Below are positions 52,739 through 62,900 of a stretch of DNA of 64,000 nucleotides, piece by piece. The notes below the pieces were generated by a model, which did no database searches, had not been told where the DNA came from, and saw only the letters and a program-made list of their open reading frames with translations. Made by a program: the position numbers and the translations under genes. Location: the NCBI RefSeq assembly GCF_001751365.1, contig NZ_LJGT01000040.1:124001-188000 (forward strand), given 5' to 3'. This stretch comes from Streptomyces abyssalis (GTDB lineage Bacteria > Actinomycetota > Actinomycetes > Streptomycetales > Streptomycetaceae). Each line of letters begins with the position of its first letter. Position 1 is the first letter of the stretch.

Positions 52739-53487
52739 GAGGCACCTCCGGTGGTGGGAACGTCACGGGAGGCGTCGGCCTGACGCGGCACGGTGACCTG
52801 GCGCCGTACACCGAAGCTCTTGGCGGGCGGTGCCTGACCGACACCGGCCTTGGCGTGCCGCTCCAGTACGCGCATGCCCCGGGTCATGACGAAGGCGAGC
52901 ACGAAGTACATCACCAGGACGATCGTGTAGACGGGGGCGCTCTGCCCGGTCGCGTTGCGCACCAGCGAGGCACCGAAGGTGATGTCCGCGACGCCCATGA
53001 TCGAGACCAGGGCCGTGCCCTTGAGCAGCTCGATCAGCAGGTTGTTGGCGGGCGGGATCATCTCCGGCCACGCCTGCGGCAGCACGATCTTGGTGAGCCG
53101 CTGCCACGGGCTGAAGCTGAGCGCGATGCCCGCCTCCTGCTGGGCCGGGGCCACGGCGGCGAGCGAGCCGCGCACGATCTCCGATCCGTACGCACCGTAG
53201 GACAGGCCGAGCGCCAGGACCGCCGCCCACATCGGGAGGAGCTGCCAGCCGAAGGCGACCGGAAGCACGAAGAAGATCCAGAACATCAGCACGAGGGCCG
53301 AGGTGCCGCGGAAGATCTCCATGTAGGCACCGGAGAGGAAGCGCACGGAGCGCAGCCGGTGGGTGCGTGCCGCCCCGACCACGAACGCCACGGCGGCGCC
53401 GAGCAGGGCGCTGAGGACGGTCAGCTGGACTGTCAGCCAGACGCCGTTCAGCAGCAGCTCCCACAGACCCCAGGTAAGGTCCGTCAT
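52735..53487 (-). CDS. ehuC: ABC transporter permease EhuC
   Basis: A 250-residue PAAT-family permease with about five helices and the EAA loop (AQQEAGIALSFSPWQRLTKIVLPQAWPEMIPPANN). A C-terminal 35-residue hydrophilic tail is longer than in EhuD. Its start overlaps the ehuB stop by four bases (ATGA). It partners with EhuD. Confidence 0.9.
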   Translation of the reverse strand: MTDLTWGLWELLLNGVWLTVQLTVLSALLGAAVAFVVGAARTHRLRSVRFLSGAYMEIFRGTSALVLMFWIFFVLPVAFGWQLLPMWAAVLALGLSYGAYGSEIVRGSLAAVAPAQQEAGIALSFSPWQRLTKIVLPQAWPEMIPPANNLLIELLKGTALVSIMGVADITFGASLVRNATGQSAPVYTIVLVMYFVLAFVMTRGMRVLERHAKAGVGQAPPAKSFGVRRQVTVPRQADASRDVPTTGGAS

Positions 53488-54419
53488 TTGCAGCGCTCCT
53501 TCGCGGTCTTGGTCGTCATCTCCTGCTCGACGAACCCGAAGGGCTTCATGATGCGGAAGAGCTCACCGCTCTTCTTCATCTTCTGCAGCTCCTCGTTGAA
53601 GGCGTCGCGGAGGTTGCTCTCGCTCTTGCGGAAGGCGAAGGCACCCGTGCCGAGGTCGGGCTCGCCGTCCAGGGTGGGCACGAAGTCGTCGGTGTACTCC
53701 GTCTTTCCGCTCTTGGACTGCTTCACGACGTTGCGGACGGTGATCGCCGTACCCGCGAAGACGTCGGCGCGGCCGCCCTGGACCTCCAGCAGCCCCGCGA
53801 GCTGGTCCGGGAGGAGCTTGATCTCGCTCTTCTTGACGCCGGCGTCCACCGCGTAGTCGATCTCCGCGTAGCCCACGCCGGTGGCCATCTTGGCGCCCTT
53901 CTCGGCGACGTCCTTGTAGGTGTGCAGCCCCTTGGGGTTCCCCTTGCGGACGATGAAGGCGTCCCTCATCTCGTACTCGGGGTCGGCGAAGAGCACTTGC
54001 TGGCACCGGTCGGGGTTGATGTACATGCCGGCGGCGACCACGTCGAACTGCTGGGAGTTCAGGCCCGGGATCAGCGAGTTGAACTCGGTGGGCAGCGGCT
54101 GGACGTTCTCGATGCCGAGCCGCCGGAAGATGACCCGTGCGATGGCGGGCGAGGATCCTGTCAGCTTGCCGTCGGTGTCGATGTAGCTGTAAGGCTGCTC
54201 GCCGGCGATCCCGAGCTTGACCGTGCCCTGTACTTTCAGTCTCTCCAGCAGATCGCCCCCGTCTCCGGTATCGGCGCTGGACACACGGCTGCACGCAGTG
54301 GTGGTGCCCAGCGTTCCGAGCGCCGTCAGCGATGCCGCTCCCGCGAGCATCGAACGGCGGCCCAGACTTCTGCCGGTTTTCCCGGCATTTCCGGTGTTGT
54401 TCCCTCGTGGTGGAGCCAT
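53484..54419 (-). CDS. ehuB: Extracellular solute-binding lipoprotein EhuB
   Basis: A 311-residue binding protein. The N-terminus GRSLGRRSMLAGAASLTALG then GTLGTTTACS combines a twin-arginine motif with a lipobox (Cys at about residue 43), suggesting a Tat-exported lipoprotein. The SBP_bac_3 fold is shown by VQGTVKLGIAGEQPYSYIDTDGKLTGSSPAIARVI and FDVVAAGMYINPDRCQQVLFADP. It captures the ligand and delivers it to EhuCD. First gene of ehuBCDA; DUF3830 diverges 130 bp away. The substrate is inferred from the EhuB family only. Confidence 0.88.
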   Translation of the reverse strand: MAPPRGNNTGNAGKTGRSLGRRSMLAGAASLTALGTLGTTTACSRVSSADTGDGGDLLERLKVQGTVKLGIAGEQPYSYIDTDGKLTGSSPAIARVIFRRLGIENVQPLPTEFNSLIPGLNSQQFDVVAAGMYINPDRCQQVLFADPEYEMRDAFIVRKGNPKGLHTYKDVAEKGAKMATGVGYAEIDYAVDAGVKKSEIKLLPDQLAGLLEVQGGRADVFAGTAITVRNVVKQSKSGKTEYTDDFVPTLDGEPDLGTGAFAFRKSESNLRDAFNEELQKMKKSGELFRIMKPFGFVEQEMTTKTAKERCK

Positions 54420-54548
54420 GGGCGCGCAGCTACCCAGGCCCCCTGAAGATATGCGGATCGTTTTCAGCCCTTGACCTGCTCGTTGTGGGCTTGACCGCTG
54501 CGCCACCATTGACACGTACGAACCACCACTGCACGACGCGGAGGCACG

Positions 54549-55070
54549 ATGGCCGAGCGGTTCATTGAAGTGTCGTTGGACAAGCGGGGAGTCAGCTGCA
54601 CGGCGAAGCTGCTCGACGACCGCGCCCCGATCACCTGCGAAGCCGTGTGGAACGCGCTGCCGCTGGGCGGAGACGTCTACCACGCGAAGTACGCCCGCAA
54701 CGAGATCTACGCGCTGATCCCGCCGTTCGCCCCGGAGGAGCCGCCGCTGGAGAATCCGACGATCACTCCCATTCCGGGTGATCTGTGCTATTTCACCTTC
54801 ACCGACACGCAGTTGAACACCGCGTCGTACGGCTACGAGGCGGCGGCCGAGCAGCGGGGCGCCCAGGCCGCGCACGCCACCCGGTCCACCGTCATCGACC
54901 TCGCGCTCTTCTACGAGCGCAACAACCTCCTGATCAACGGCGATGCCGGGTGGGTGCCCGGCATCGTCTGGGGTGCGGTCGTCGAGGGCCTCGACGCGAT
55001 GGCCGAGGCCTGCCAGGACCTGTGGCGGGCGGGCGCTCTCGGCGAGACCCTCAACTTCCGCAGGGCCTGA
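54549..55070 (+). CDS. DUF3830 family protein (cyclophilin-like fold)
   Basis: 173 residues, beginning MAERFIEVSLDKRGVSCTAK. LLDDRAPITCEAVWNALPLGGDVYHAKYARNEIY and IPGDLCYFTFTDTQLN follow the DUF3830 pattern. Members occur beside amidases, ABC importers and Asp/Glu-racemase-fold enzymes in catabolic clusters, but the activity is unknown. It diverges from ehuB and ends five bases before the convergent amidase gene. Confidence 0.85.
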   Translation: MAERFIEVSLDKRGVSCTAKLLDDRAPITCEAVWNALPLGGDVYHAKYARNEIYALIPPFAPEEPPLENPTITPIPGDLCYFTFTDTQLNTASYGYEAAAEQRGAQAAHATRSTVIDLALFYERNNLLINGDAGWVPGIVWGAVVEGLDAMAEACQDLWRAGALGETLNFRRA

Positions 55071-55075
55071 GCGCC

Positions 55076-56488
55076 TCAGGCGCTTCCGGCCAGGGCGGGG
55101 GCCGGGATCTCCGCGGCTCCCGCCTCGTACAGCGCGTGCGACGCCCGCAGCACCAGATCGTCCCGGTGGCGTGCGGCCACCAGCTGCACGCCCATCGGCA
55201 GCCCGTCGCCGTCCAGCCCGCAGGGCACCGAGGCGGCGGGCTGCTGCGTCATATTGAACGGGTAGGTGAAAGGCGTCCACTCCGTCCACCGCCGGTAGCC
55301 GGCGCCCTCGGGCACCTCCAGGCCCGCGCCGAAGGCGGTGCCCGGTGTCGTCGGAGTCACCAGAAGGTCGTACTTCTCGTGGAAGACGCCCATCTGCTTG
55401 CCCAGCGCCATGCGGACGTCGACCGCGGCCAGGTAGTCGAGGGCGCTGCGCGCGGCGCCGTCCTCGGAGACCTCCCGCAACGCGGGGTCCATCGCCTCAC
55501 GCTGCTCGTCGGTGAAGTACTGCGTCACGCGGGCCGCACCGGCGAACCAGAGGGAGTGGAAGGCCTCGATCGGGTCCTCGAATCCGGGATCGGTCTCCTC
55601 GACGACCGCGCCCAGCTCCTCCAGCCGCTCCACCGCGCGCCGCACTCCGGCGGCGACGTCCGGTTCGACCTCGACCCGGCCGCCGAAGTCCGGCGAGTAC
55701 GCGACGCGCAGTCCGCGCACCCCGCCCTTCACCGACTCACGGAAGCTGCCCTGCGGCGGTGCCAGCTGGGACCAGTCGCGGGCGTCCGGCTGCGAGATCA
55801 CGTCCATCAGCAGCGCCGCGTCCGCCGCGTCCCGGGTCATCGGGCCCACGTGTGCGAGCGTGCCGAAGGCGCTGGCGGGATAGATCGGCACCCTTCCGTA
55901 CGTCGGCTTGAGGGCGAAGATCCCGCAGAAGGCGGCCGGGATGCGCACCGATCCGCCCGCGTCGGTCCCGAGCGTCAGGGGCCCGGCGCCGAGCGCCACT
56001 GCCGCGGAGCCGCCGCCGCTGGAGCCGCCGGCCGTACGGGAGGTGTCGTACGGGTTCCGGGTGATGCCGTGCCGCGGGCTGTCCGTCACGCCCTTCCAGC
56101 CGAACTCCGGGGTCGTGGTCTTGCCGGCGAAGACCGCGCCGGCCTCGCGCATGCGCGCCACCGAGGGCGCGTCCTCTTCCCAGGTGCCCTCCGTGGAGGA
56201 GGACCAGGAGCCGCGGAGGGTGGCCCGGCCGCGCAGCAGCAGGATGTCCTTCACCGTCACCGGAACACCGTCGAGCGGACCCATCGGCTCGCCGCGGCGC
56301 CAGCGTTCCGCCGATTCGCGCGCCTGCGCGAGGGCCTCGTCGGCGAGGATGCTGACGAAGGCGTTCACATGGGGCTGCACCTTCTCGGCCTGTTCGAGCA
56401 CGGCGCGGGTCGCCTCGACGGGGGAGAAGTCCCCGTTGCCGTACCCGGCGAGGAGCCGTCCGGCGGTGAGGCTGCTGAGATCCGACAT
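55076..56488 (-). CDS. Amidase-signature family hydrolase
   Basis: A 470-residue amidase. The Ser-cisSer-Lys triad is recognisable: Lys in GVPVTVKDILLL, the cis-Ser in TAGGSSGGGSAAVALG and the nucleophile Ser in GTDAGGSVRIPA. The start ATG (MSDLSSLTAGRLL) has AAAGG upstream. It is 122 bp downstream of the 2-hydroxyacid dehydrogenase gene on the same strand, so probably co-transcribed with it. It would release a carboxylate and ammonia or amine from an amide, possibly the imported compound or a maleamate-like intermediate. Confidence 0.9.
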   Translation of the reverse strand: MSDLSSLTAGRLLAGYGNGDFSPVEATRAVLEQAEKVQPHVNAFVSILADEALAQARESAERWRRGEPMGPLDGVPVTVKDILLLRGRATLRGSWSSSTEGTWEEDAPSVARMREAGAVFAGKTTTPEFGWKGVTDSPRHGITRNPYDTSRTAGGSSGGGSAAVALGAGPLTLGTDAGGSVRIPAAFCGIFALKPTYGRVPIYPASAFGTLAHVGPMTRDAADAALLMDVISQPDARDWSQLAPPQGSFRESVKGGVRGLRVAYSPDFGGRVEVEPDVAAGVRRAVERLEELGAVVEETDPGFEDPIEAFHSLWFAGAARVTQYFTDEQREAMDPALREVSEDGAARSALDYLAAVDVRMALGKQMGVFHEKYDLLVTPTTPGTAFGAGLEVPEGAGYRRWTEWTPFTYPFNMTQQPAASVPCGLDGDGLPMGVQLVAARHRDDLVLRASHALYEAGAAEIPAPALAGSA

Positions 56489-56610
56489 GGGAGCCTTTCG
56501 AGTCGTGGCCGGGGGCGGCCAGGGGTGGCCGGGGGTGGCCGGAGGGATGGCCTGGAGCGGGGGTGCCGCGGGCAGCGGGCGGCGCCGGAGCGTGCCCGTA
56601 CCGGCCGTGC

Positions 56611-57576
56611 TCAGGTGGAGGGGACGTAGCCGAGGTCCTTGTCGACCACGTTCAGCAGGGGCTCCCCGGCCTCCCAGCGGTCGAAGTTGTCGAGGAACTG
56701 CTCGGCGAGGTCGTCCCGCCACCCGATCGTGTCACCGCTCATGTGCGGCGAGATCAGGAGCCCGGGCACGTCCCAGAGTCCGCTGTCCGCGGCGAGCGGC
56801 TCCTCCGCGAAGACGTCCAGAGCCGCGCCCGCGATCCGGCCCGCCCGGAGCGCCTCCACGAGGTCGTCCTCGACCACGTGCTGGCCGCGGCCGACGTTGA
56901 TGAAGTGCGCCCCGGGCTTCATCTGCGCGAAGGCCCCCGCGTCGAAGAGCCCGCGCGTCCCCTCCGTCAGCGGCGCGACGCACACGACCCAGTCGGCTCC
57001 GACGAGCAGCGAACCCAGCGCGGAGTTGCCGTGGACACGTCCGAAGTCCGGATCGTCCGCCCGCTCCGTACGGCCCACGAGGTCGACGGTGACGCCGAGC
57101 GCCTTCAGCGTCCGGCCGATAGTTCTGCCAATTGGCCCGGACCCGACCACAACGGCACGAGAGCCACCGACCCTTTTCGTCTCGCGGTGCTTCCAGAGAC
57201 GTTGCCGCTGCAATTCCCAGCTGCCCCGGAAATCCTTGGCCATGGCTAGAACCAGCCCTGCCACGTATTCGGCAATGGGTTGGTCGAAGACCCCTCTCGC
57301 GTTCGTGACCAAGGTCTCAGGTGAGGCGGCGAGCTCGGGCAGCAGACGGTCGACCCCGGCGCTCGGCGTGTGCACCCAGCGCGGCCGCCGCCCGCCCCCC
57401 GGCCAGGCGTGCCGGACCGCGTCCGAGAGGAAGTCCCACACCAGCAGTACGTCCGCCGTCGGCAGCTTCTCGACCAGGCTTTTCTCGTCGGCGTGTACGA
57501 CGCGGGCGCGGCCGGCGAGGCGGTCGAGCCGCGGCAGCGGATCATCGTCGAGGACAAGAAGTACGGGCTCGGTCAT
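56611..57576 (-). CDS. D-2-hydroxyacid dehydrogenase
   Basis: A 321-residue NAD(P)-dependent dehydrogenase reducing 2-oxo acids to D-2-hydroxy acids or the reverse. The Rossmann motif is VVVGSGPIGRTIGR; catalytic Arg lies in NVGRGQHVVEDDLVEAL, Glu in LDVFAEEPL and His in ISPHMSGDT. It is first in a probable two-gene unit with the amidase and diverges from the maleate-isomerase-like gene across a 36-bp operator-like inverted repeat. No clear RBS precedes the ATG. Confidence 0.9.
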   Translation of the reverse strand: MTEPVLLVLDDDPLPRLDRLAGRARVVHADEKSLVEKLPTADVLLVWDFLSDAVRHAWPGGGRRPRWVHTPSAGVDRLLPELAASPETLVTNARGVFDQPIAEYVAGLVLAMAKDFRGSWELQRQRLWKHRETKRVGGSRAVVVGSGPIGRTIGRTLKALGVTVDLVGRTERADDPDFGRVHGNSALGSLLVGADWVVCVAPLTEGTRGLFDAGAFAQMKPGAHFINVGRGQHVVEDDLVEALRAGRIAGAALDVFAEEPLAADSGLWDVPGLLISPHMSGDTIGWRDDLAEQFLDNFDRWEAGEPLLNVVDKDLGYVPST

Positions 57577-57663
57577 CGGCAGGAAACCACTTCGAAACTA
57601 GGGGGCGGTTGGGTGGTCGGGATGGCTCAACTCGGCGGCGGGAAGATGGCGTACATGCAAGGA

Positions 57664-57699
57664 TTGACCACGGTAGGTAGCGCGAACTACCGTCGTCAA
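57664..57699. promoter_or_regulatory. 13-bp inverted repeat, candidate operator of catabolic genes
   Basis: TTGACCACGGTAG and CTACCGTCGTCAA are inverted copies (12 of 13 match) separated by ten bases. The pair sits between the divergent dehydrogenase and maleate-isomerase-like genes, about 90 bp from each start. It is a good candidate for the nearby IclR regulator or another dimeric repressor. Confidence 0.6.
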
Positions 57700-57790
57700 T
57701 GAAGGCATCTGTCCCGGCGTTCCGGCTAATGACCGGCTTTCATTTCCCTTTCTGGCCGTAGGCCACCCCTCCGTTCTTTGGGGCTCACCC

Positions 57791-58762
57791 ATGGATGTCT
57801 CCTTCCTCGGCGGACCGCAGCCACAACGCGGTGTCGGAATTGTCGCCCCGTTCGACTTCGCACTCGATCGGGAGCTGTGGCGTTGGGTGCCGGACGATGT
57901 GTCACTGCACCTCACACGAACCCCTTTTGTGCCCGTCGAGGTGAGCCTCGACCAGGCTCGCCTCGTAAGTGAGCACGAGACCCTGCGCGAGGGCGTGCAG
58001 GCGCTGTATGCGGTTGCCCCGGAGGTCGTCGCCTACGCGTGCACGTCGGGCAGCTTCGTCGGAGGCGGCGCCGGTGAGCGGTCGATGACCGCGGCCATGG
58101 AGGAGGCCGGCGAGATCCCCTCCCTGACCACCTCCGGTGCGCTGCTGGCGGCGCTCCAGGAGATCGGGGCCCGGCGCGTGGCCGTCGTCACCCCTTATAC
58201 GAAGTCGGTCACCGACTCGCTGGAGGACTTCCTCGGGGAGGCGGGCATCGCGGTCACCGGCCGCAGCTATCTCGGGCTGACCAAGGAGATCTGGCGGGTG
58301 CCCTACCGGGACGTCGTGGACATGGCACGCGACGCCGTCGCCGGGGACGCTCCCGACGCTCTCTTCATCAGCTGCACCAACCTGCCGACGTACGACGTCA
58401 TCCCGCAGCTGGAGGCGGAGCTGCGCATGCCGGTGCTCTCCGCGAACCAGGTCACGCTCTGGGACGCGCTGCGCCGCATCGGCAAGGAAGCGGTGGGCCC
58501 GTACCAGGCGCTGGTCGACCCGGTGGCCCGCCGCGGTCCCGCGGCGATGAACTCGTCGCCGACCCTGCCGGTCAGCAGGCCCGAGGAGCCGGCCGAGCCG
58601 GTCCAGCCCGCCGAGGCGGCCGAGCCGGTCCGTCCCGTCGAGCCCGAGGCGGCTCTGGCGAGCGCGGGCACCGAGAGCGGCGAGCCCCTGGACGGGTTCG
58701 ACCAGGGCTTCACCAGCGGCTACACGGACGAGTGGGGCGGCGGCAACCAGCCGCCGGTGTGA
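57791..58762 (+). CDS. Maleate cis-trans isomerase-like protein (Asp/Glu racemase superfamily)
   Basis: 323 residues. The first 240 form the Asp/Glu racemase fold with both family cysteines: Cys84 in YACTSGSFVGG and Cys195 in ISCTNLPTYDV, the pattern of maleate isomerases, which convert maleate to fumarate. The last 80 residues are a disordered Pro/Glu/Ala-rich tail (EEPAEPVQPAEAAEPVRPVE) not usual in the family. EutA-like ectoine-catabolism proteins are a related alternative. First of two tandem paralogues; a terminator follows. Confidence 0.87.
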   Translation: MDVSFLGGPQPQRGVGIVAPFDFALDRELWRWVPDDVSLHLTRTPFVPVEVSLDQARLVSEHETLREGVQALYAVAPEVVAYACTSGSFVGGGAGERSMTAAMEEAGEIPSLTTSGALLAALQEIGARRVAVVTPYTKSVTDSLEDFLGEAGIAVTGRSYLGLTKEIWRVPYRDVVDMARDAVAGDAPDALFISCTNLPTYDVIPQLEAELRMPVLSANQVTLWDALRRIGKEAVGPYQALVDPVARRGPAAMNSSPTLPVSRPEEPAEPVQPAEAAEPVRPVEPEAALASAGTESGEPLDGFDQGFTSGYTDEWGGGNQPPV

Positions 58763-58818
58763 CCCCCGCCCGTGTGAGATGCGGCACCCCGCCCCGCGGG
58801 GTGCACCCCCGACAAACA

Positions 58819-58843
58819 GGCGCCGGACGGAGTGTCCGGCGCC
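58819..58843 (+). terminator. Hairpin between the two isomerase-like genes
   Basis: A perfect 10-bp stem (GGCGCCGGAC with GTCCGGCGCC) has a 5-nt loop, 57 bp after the first isomerase-like stop. Confidence 0.7.
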
Positions 58844-59020
58844 CGTCCGTGCCCGCCGCCCCCTCGCCGTACGTCCGTGCGTGAAAGCTCGCGCGGACCG
58901 TACGGGCGGGAGGTGAGCGACACTCGGCAGCACGCGCCGGAACGTCCAGTACGGAAGCGGCCGGCGCGCACACCTGCCACCACACATCACGGTCAACCGG
59001 CGACACCTCAGGAGGCGTAG

Positions 59021-59764
59021 ATGGCGAACGCGGCAGCACAGTCGCAGGCGGTGGGATTCCTCTACCCGGGCTTCTCGGCGGAGGACGACTACCCGCGGCT
59101 TGAGCGAATCCTCTCGGACGCCGGTGCGGACGTCCGGCTGCCGCTCGTGCACACCGACATCGGCGAGGACGCCCACCGCGCCGACGCGCTGCTGGAGATG
59201 GGCTCGGCCAAGCGGCTCGCCGCGAAGGTCGAGGAGGTCAAGGAGCGCGACGTCCAAGCCGTCGTGTGGGCGTGCACCAGCGCCAGCTTCGTCTTCGGCT
59301 GGGACGGCGCGCACGCGCAGGTGCGGGAGCTGTCCGCCACCGCCGGGCTGCCCGCCTCCAGCACCTCCTTCGCGTTCGCCCACGCCGTACGGGCCCTGGG
59401 TGCCGAGCGCGTCGCCATCGGCGCGACCTACCCGGAGGACGTCGGCGAACTCTTCACCGCCTTCCTCAAGGCGGCGGGCAGCGAGGTCGTCTCGATGCGC
59501 GGCAGCGGCATCATCACCGCCGCGGAGGTCGGCACGTGGGGCAAGGACGAGGTCCTGGCTCTCGCCCGTGGCGGCGACCACCCGGAGGCACAGGCCGTGC
59601 TGCTTCCCGACACCGCCCTGCACACCGCCGCGTGGATCGAGGACATCGAGGACGCGCTGGGCAAGCCCGTACTCACCGCGAACCAGGTCACCACCTGGGA
59701 AGGCCTGCGGCTGCTGGACGTCTCCGTGCGCGTCCCGGCGCTGGGCACGCTCTTCACGGCCTGA
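59021..59764 (+). CDS. Maleate isomerase/arylmalonate decarboxylase-like protein lacking the second Cys
   Basis: 247 residues of the same superfamily as its upstream neighbour. Cys85 in VWACTSASFVFGWDG is kept, but the site of the second catalytic Cys reads LLPDTALHT, with Asp197 where Cys is expected. It therefore cannot use the two-cysteine maleate isomerase mechanism as drawn for the family. It may have a different reaction, a structural role or work with the full-motif paralogue. AGGAGG lies before the ATG. Confidence 0.85.
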   Translation: MANAAAQSQAVGFLYPGFSAEDDYPRLERILSDAGADVRLPLVHTDIGEDAHRADALLEMGSAKRLAAKVEEVKERDVQAVVWACTSASFVFGWDGAHAQVRELSATAGLPASSTSFAFAHAVRALGAERVAIGATYPEDVGELFTAFLKAAGSEVVSMRGSGIITAAEVGTWGKDEVLALARGGDHPEAQAVLLPDTALHTAAWIEDIEDALGKPVLTANQVTTWEGLRLLDVSVRVPALGTLFTA

Positions 59765-59884
59765 CGCACGACGGCGGGGACCGGGCCGGGAGGCGACAGG
59801 CCCGGGAGGAGGCGGGAAGAGAAAGGGTGCCGTCCGCCGTTGACGAGTGCTGGACGCAGCAACAGCAAGCGGAGGGCGGCACCC

Positions 59885-61021
<1,137 letters not shown>

Positions 61022-61028
61022 CAGACGC

Positions 61029-62900
61029 TCAGCGCAGCAGCGCCGCGATGCAGTGGGCCGGCATGGGCTTGGCGTAGTGCCAGCCCTGCCCGGTGTCGCA
61101 GCCGATCCGGCGGAGGCGGTCGGCCTGTGCCGCGTTCTCGACGCACTCGGCGGTCACCGTCATGCCGAGCTGGTGTGCCAGGCGCACCAGCGCCGTGACG
61201 ATGGTCTCGTCCGCCGGGTTCGGGTGCCGTGCCGCGCGGAAGCCCCGTACGAAGCTGCCGTCGAGCTTCAGCAGACGCACCGGGAGACGGCTCAGATACG
61301 CCAGGTTCGAATAGCCGGTGCCGAAGTCGTCGATGGCGATGCGGACACCCATCTCGCTCAGGGCTTGCAGCGCCTGCAGCGGGCGGCCGGCGGAGCCCAT
61401 CACCGCGGACTCGGTCAGCTCCAGCTGCAGCAGTCCCGAAGGCAGCCCCGTCCTCTCCAGCACGCTTCGGACGTCCGCGACGAGGTCGGAGTCCCACACC
61501 TGGCGCACCGCCACGTTCACGCTCACGTAGACCGGCGGTCCGGGGTGACCCAGCATCCAGCTCCTCGCCTGGCGGCACGACTCCTCCAGGACCCACCGGC
61601 CGAGCGGGACGATCGCGCCGTTCTCCTCGGCGAGGCCGATGAAACGGTTAGGTCCGAGCTTTCCGAACTGCGGATGCTGCCAGCGCACCAGCGCCTCGAC
61701 GCCCACGAACCGGTCGTCGTCGAAGCCGACGATCGGCTGGTAGTCCAGTACGAACTCGCCCCGTTCGACGGCGCCGCGCAGCGCGGATGACAGCGCCTGA
61801 CGGGTCATCCGGTGGGCGTTGCGCTCCGGGTCGAAGAGCGTCCAGCGCGCCTTGCCGTCGGCCTTCGCCCAGTACAGCGTCGTGTCCGCGGCCTGCATCA
61901 GCTCCGTCGGGTCCGTGCCCTCGGCCTCACGTTCGACGACGCCGATGCTCGCGGAGACGGTGAGCCGCTGCCCGCCCAGGTCGAAGGGCTGCTGAAGGGC
62001 CTTCAGGGTGGCGTCGGCCAGGGCGGTCAGCTGTTCCGTACCGGTGGAACCGTCGACGAGCACCGCGAACTCGTCGCCGCCGAGGCGTGCCGCCAGGTGC
62101 CGCTGGCCGCCGTCCTCCGCGCACTGGATGAGCCGCCGGCCCACGGCGTCGAGCAGTTCGTCCCCGACGCGGTGGCCCATGGTGTCGTTGACCGCCTTGA
62201 ACCCGTCCAGGTCGAGGTAGCAGATGCCGACACGGCCGGTCGCGGTGTCGGACAGGGCGGTCGCCAGCCGCTCGAAGAAGAGGGTGCGGTTGGGCAGGCG
62301 CGTCACCGGGTCGTGCATCTGGAGGTGGCGGAGCCGGTCGCGCAGGTCGCGCTCTTCGCTGACGTCGGCCACCGACAGCAGGGTCTCGCCGTCGTGCGCG
62401 GTGGGCATGAGCGAGATCTCGGCCCAGAGGGTGTGCCCGTCGGGATTCTTCAGGCGCCGCGTGCAGCTCACGGGCACCGGCTCGCGCGTGGTCCCGGCGG
62501 GCGGGGCGGTGCCGGCGGGCGGGGCGGTGCCGCCGCCCGCGCGGGGGGCGACCGGGTACCGCGGACCGCCCCCGTCGAGGACCCTCCGCACGGCGTTTCC
62601 GTCGAGGCCCAGCGAGGGCAGGTCGGTGACGGAGGTGGAGACGAGCGCCTCCGGCGGGGCGCCCAGGAGAGCGCCGAGGGCGTCGTTGGCGCTGACCACT
62701 CTGCCGTCGCGGTCGACGATGGCCATCGCGAGGCGCGCGGCGTTGAAGGCGGCGCGGAAGTCGCTGTCCCGCTTCCGGCTCCGCAGCTCCGTCGTGCCGC
62801 GCCGGCCACCTCGCGCGAGGCTACGCTGAGTGATCTTCTGCGGTGAAGTCCCGGTGTTCTCGCCGGAGTTCCTGCCCGGTCCTTCGAGGGGTCCGTTCAC
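61029..62900 (-). CDS. cdgA: PAS-GGDEF-EAL c-di-GMP turnover protein
   Basis: 623 residues from the GTG at 62900 (GGGAG six bases upstream); a longer frame reaches 63137. A PAS domain (about 46-186, FRAAFNAARLAMAIVDRDGR) carries an inserted GTAPPA repeat. GGDEF is intact (RLGGDEF at 274-278), so cyclase activity is possible. No RxxD inhibitory site lies five residues before it. The EAL domain keeps EALVRW (402-404), LELTESAVM and IDDFGTGYSNL, needed for phosphodiesterase activity. In Streptomyces c-di-GMP acts through BldD to delay development. The symbol is by remembered synteny with SCO2817. Confidence 0.9.
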   Translation of the reverse strand: MNGPLEGPGRNSGENTGTSPQKITQRSLARGGRRGTTELRSRKRDSDFRAAFNAARLAMAIVDRDGRVVSANDALGALLGAPPEALVSTSVTDLPSLGLDGNAVRRVLDGGGPRYPVAPRAGGGTAPPAGTAPPAGTTREPVPVSCTRRLKNPDGHTLWAEISLMPTAHDGETLLSVADVSEERDLRDRLRHLQMHDPVTRLPNRTLFFERLATALSDTATGRVGICYLDLDGFKAVNDTMGHRVGDELLDAVGRRLIQCAEDGGQRHLAARLGGDEFAVLVDGSTGTEQLTALADATLKALQQPFDLGGQRLTVSASIGVVEREAEGTDPTELMQAADTTLYWAKADGKARWTLFDPERNAHRMTRQALSSALRGAVERGEFVLDYQPIVGFDDDRFVGVEALVRWQHPQFGKLGPNRFIGLAEENGAIVPLGRWVLEESCRQARSWMLGHPGPPVYVSVNVAVRQVWDSDLVADVRSVLERTGLPSGLLQLELTESAVMGSAGRPLQALQALSEMGVRIAIDDFGTGYSNLAYLSRLPVRLLKLDGSFVRGFRAARHPNPADETIVTALVRLAHQLGMTVTAECVENAAQADRLRRIGCDTGQGWHYAKPMPAHCIAALLR

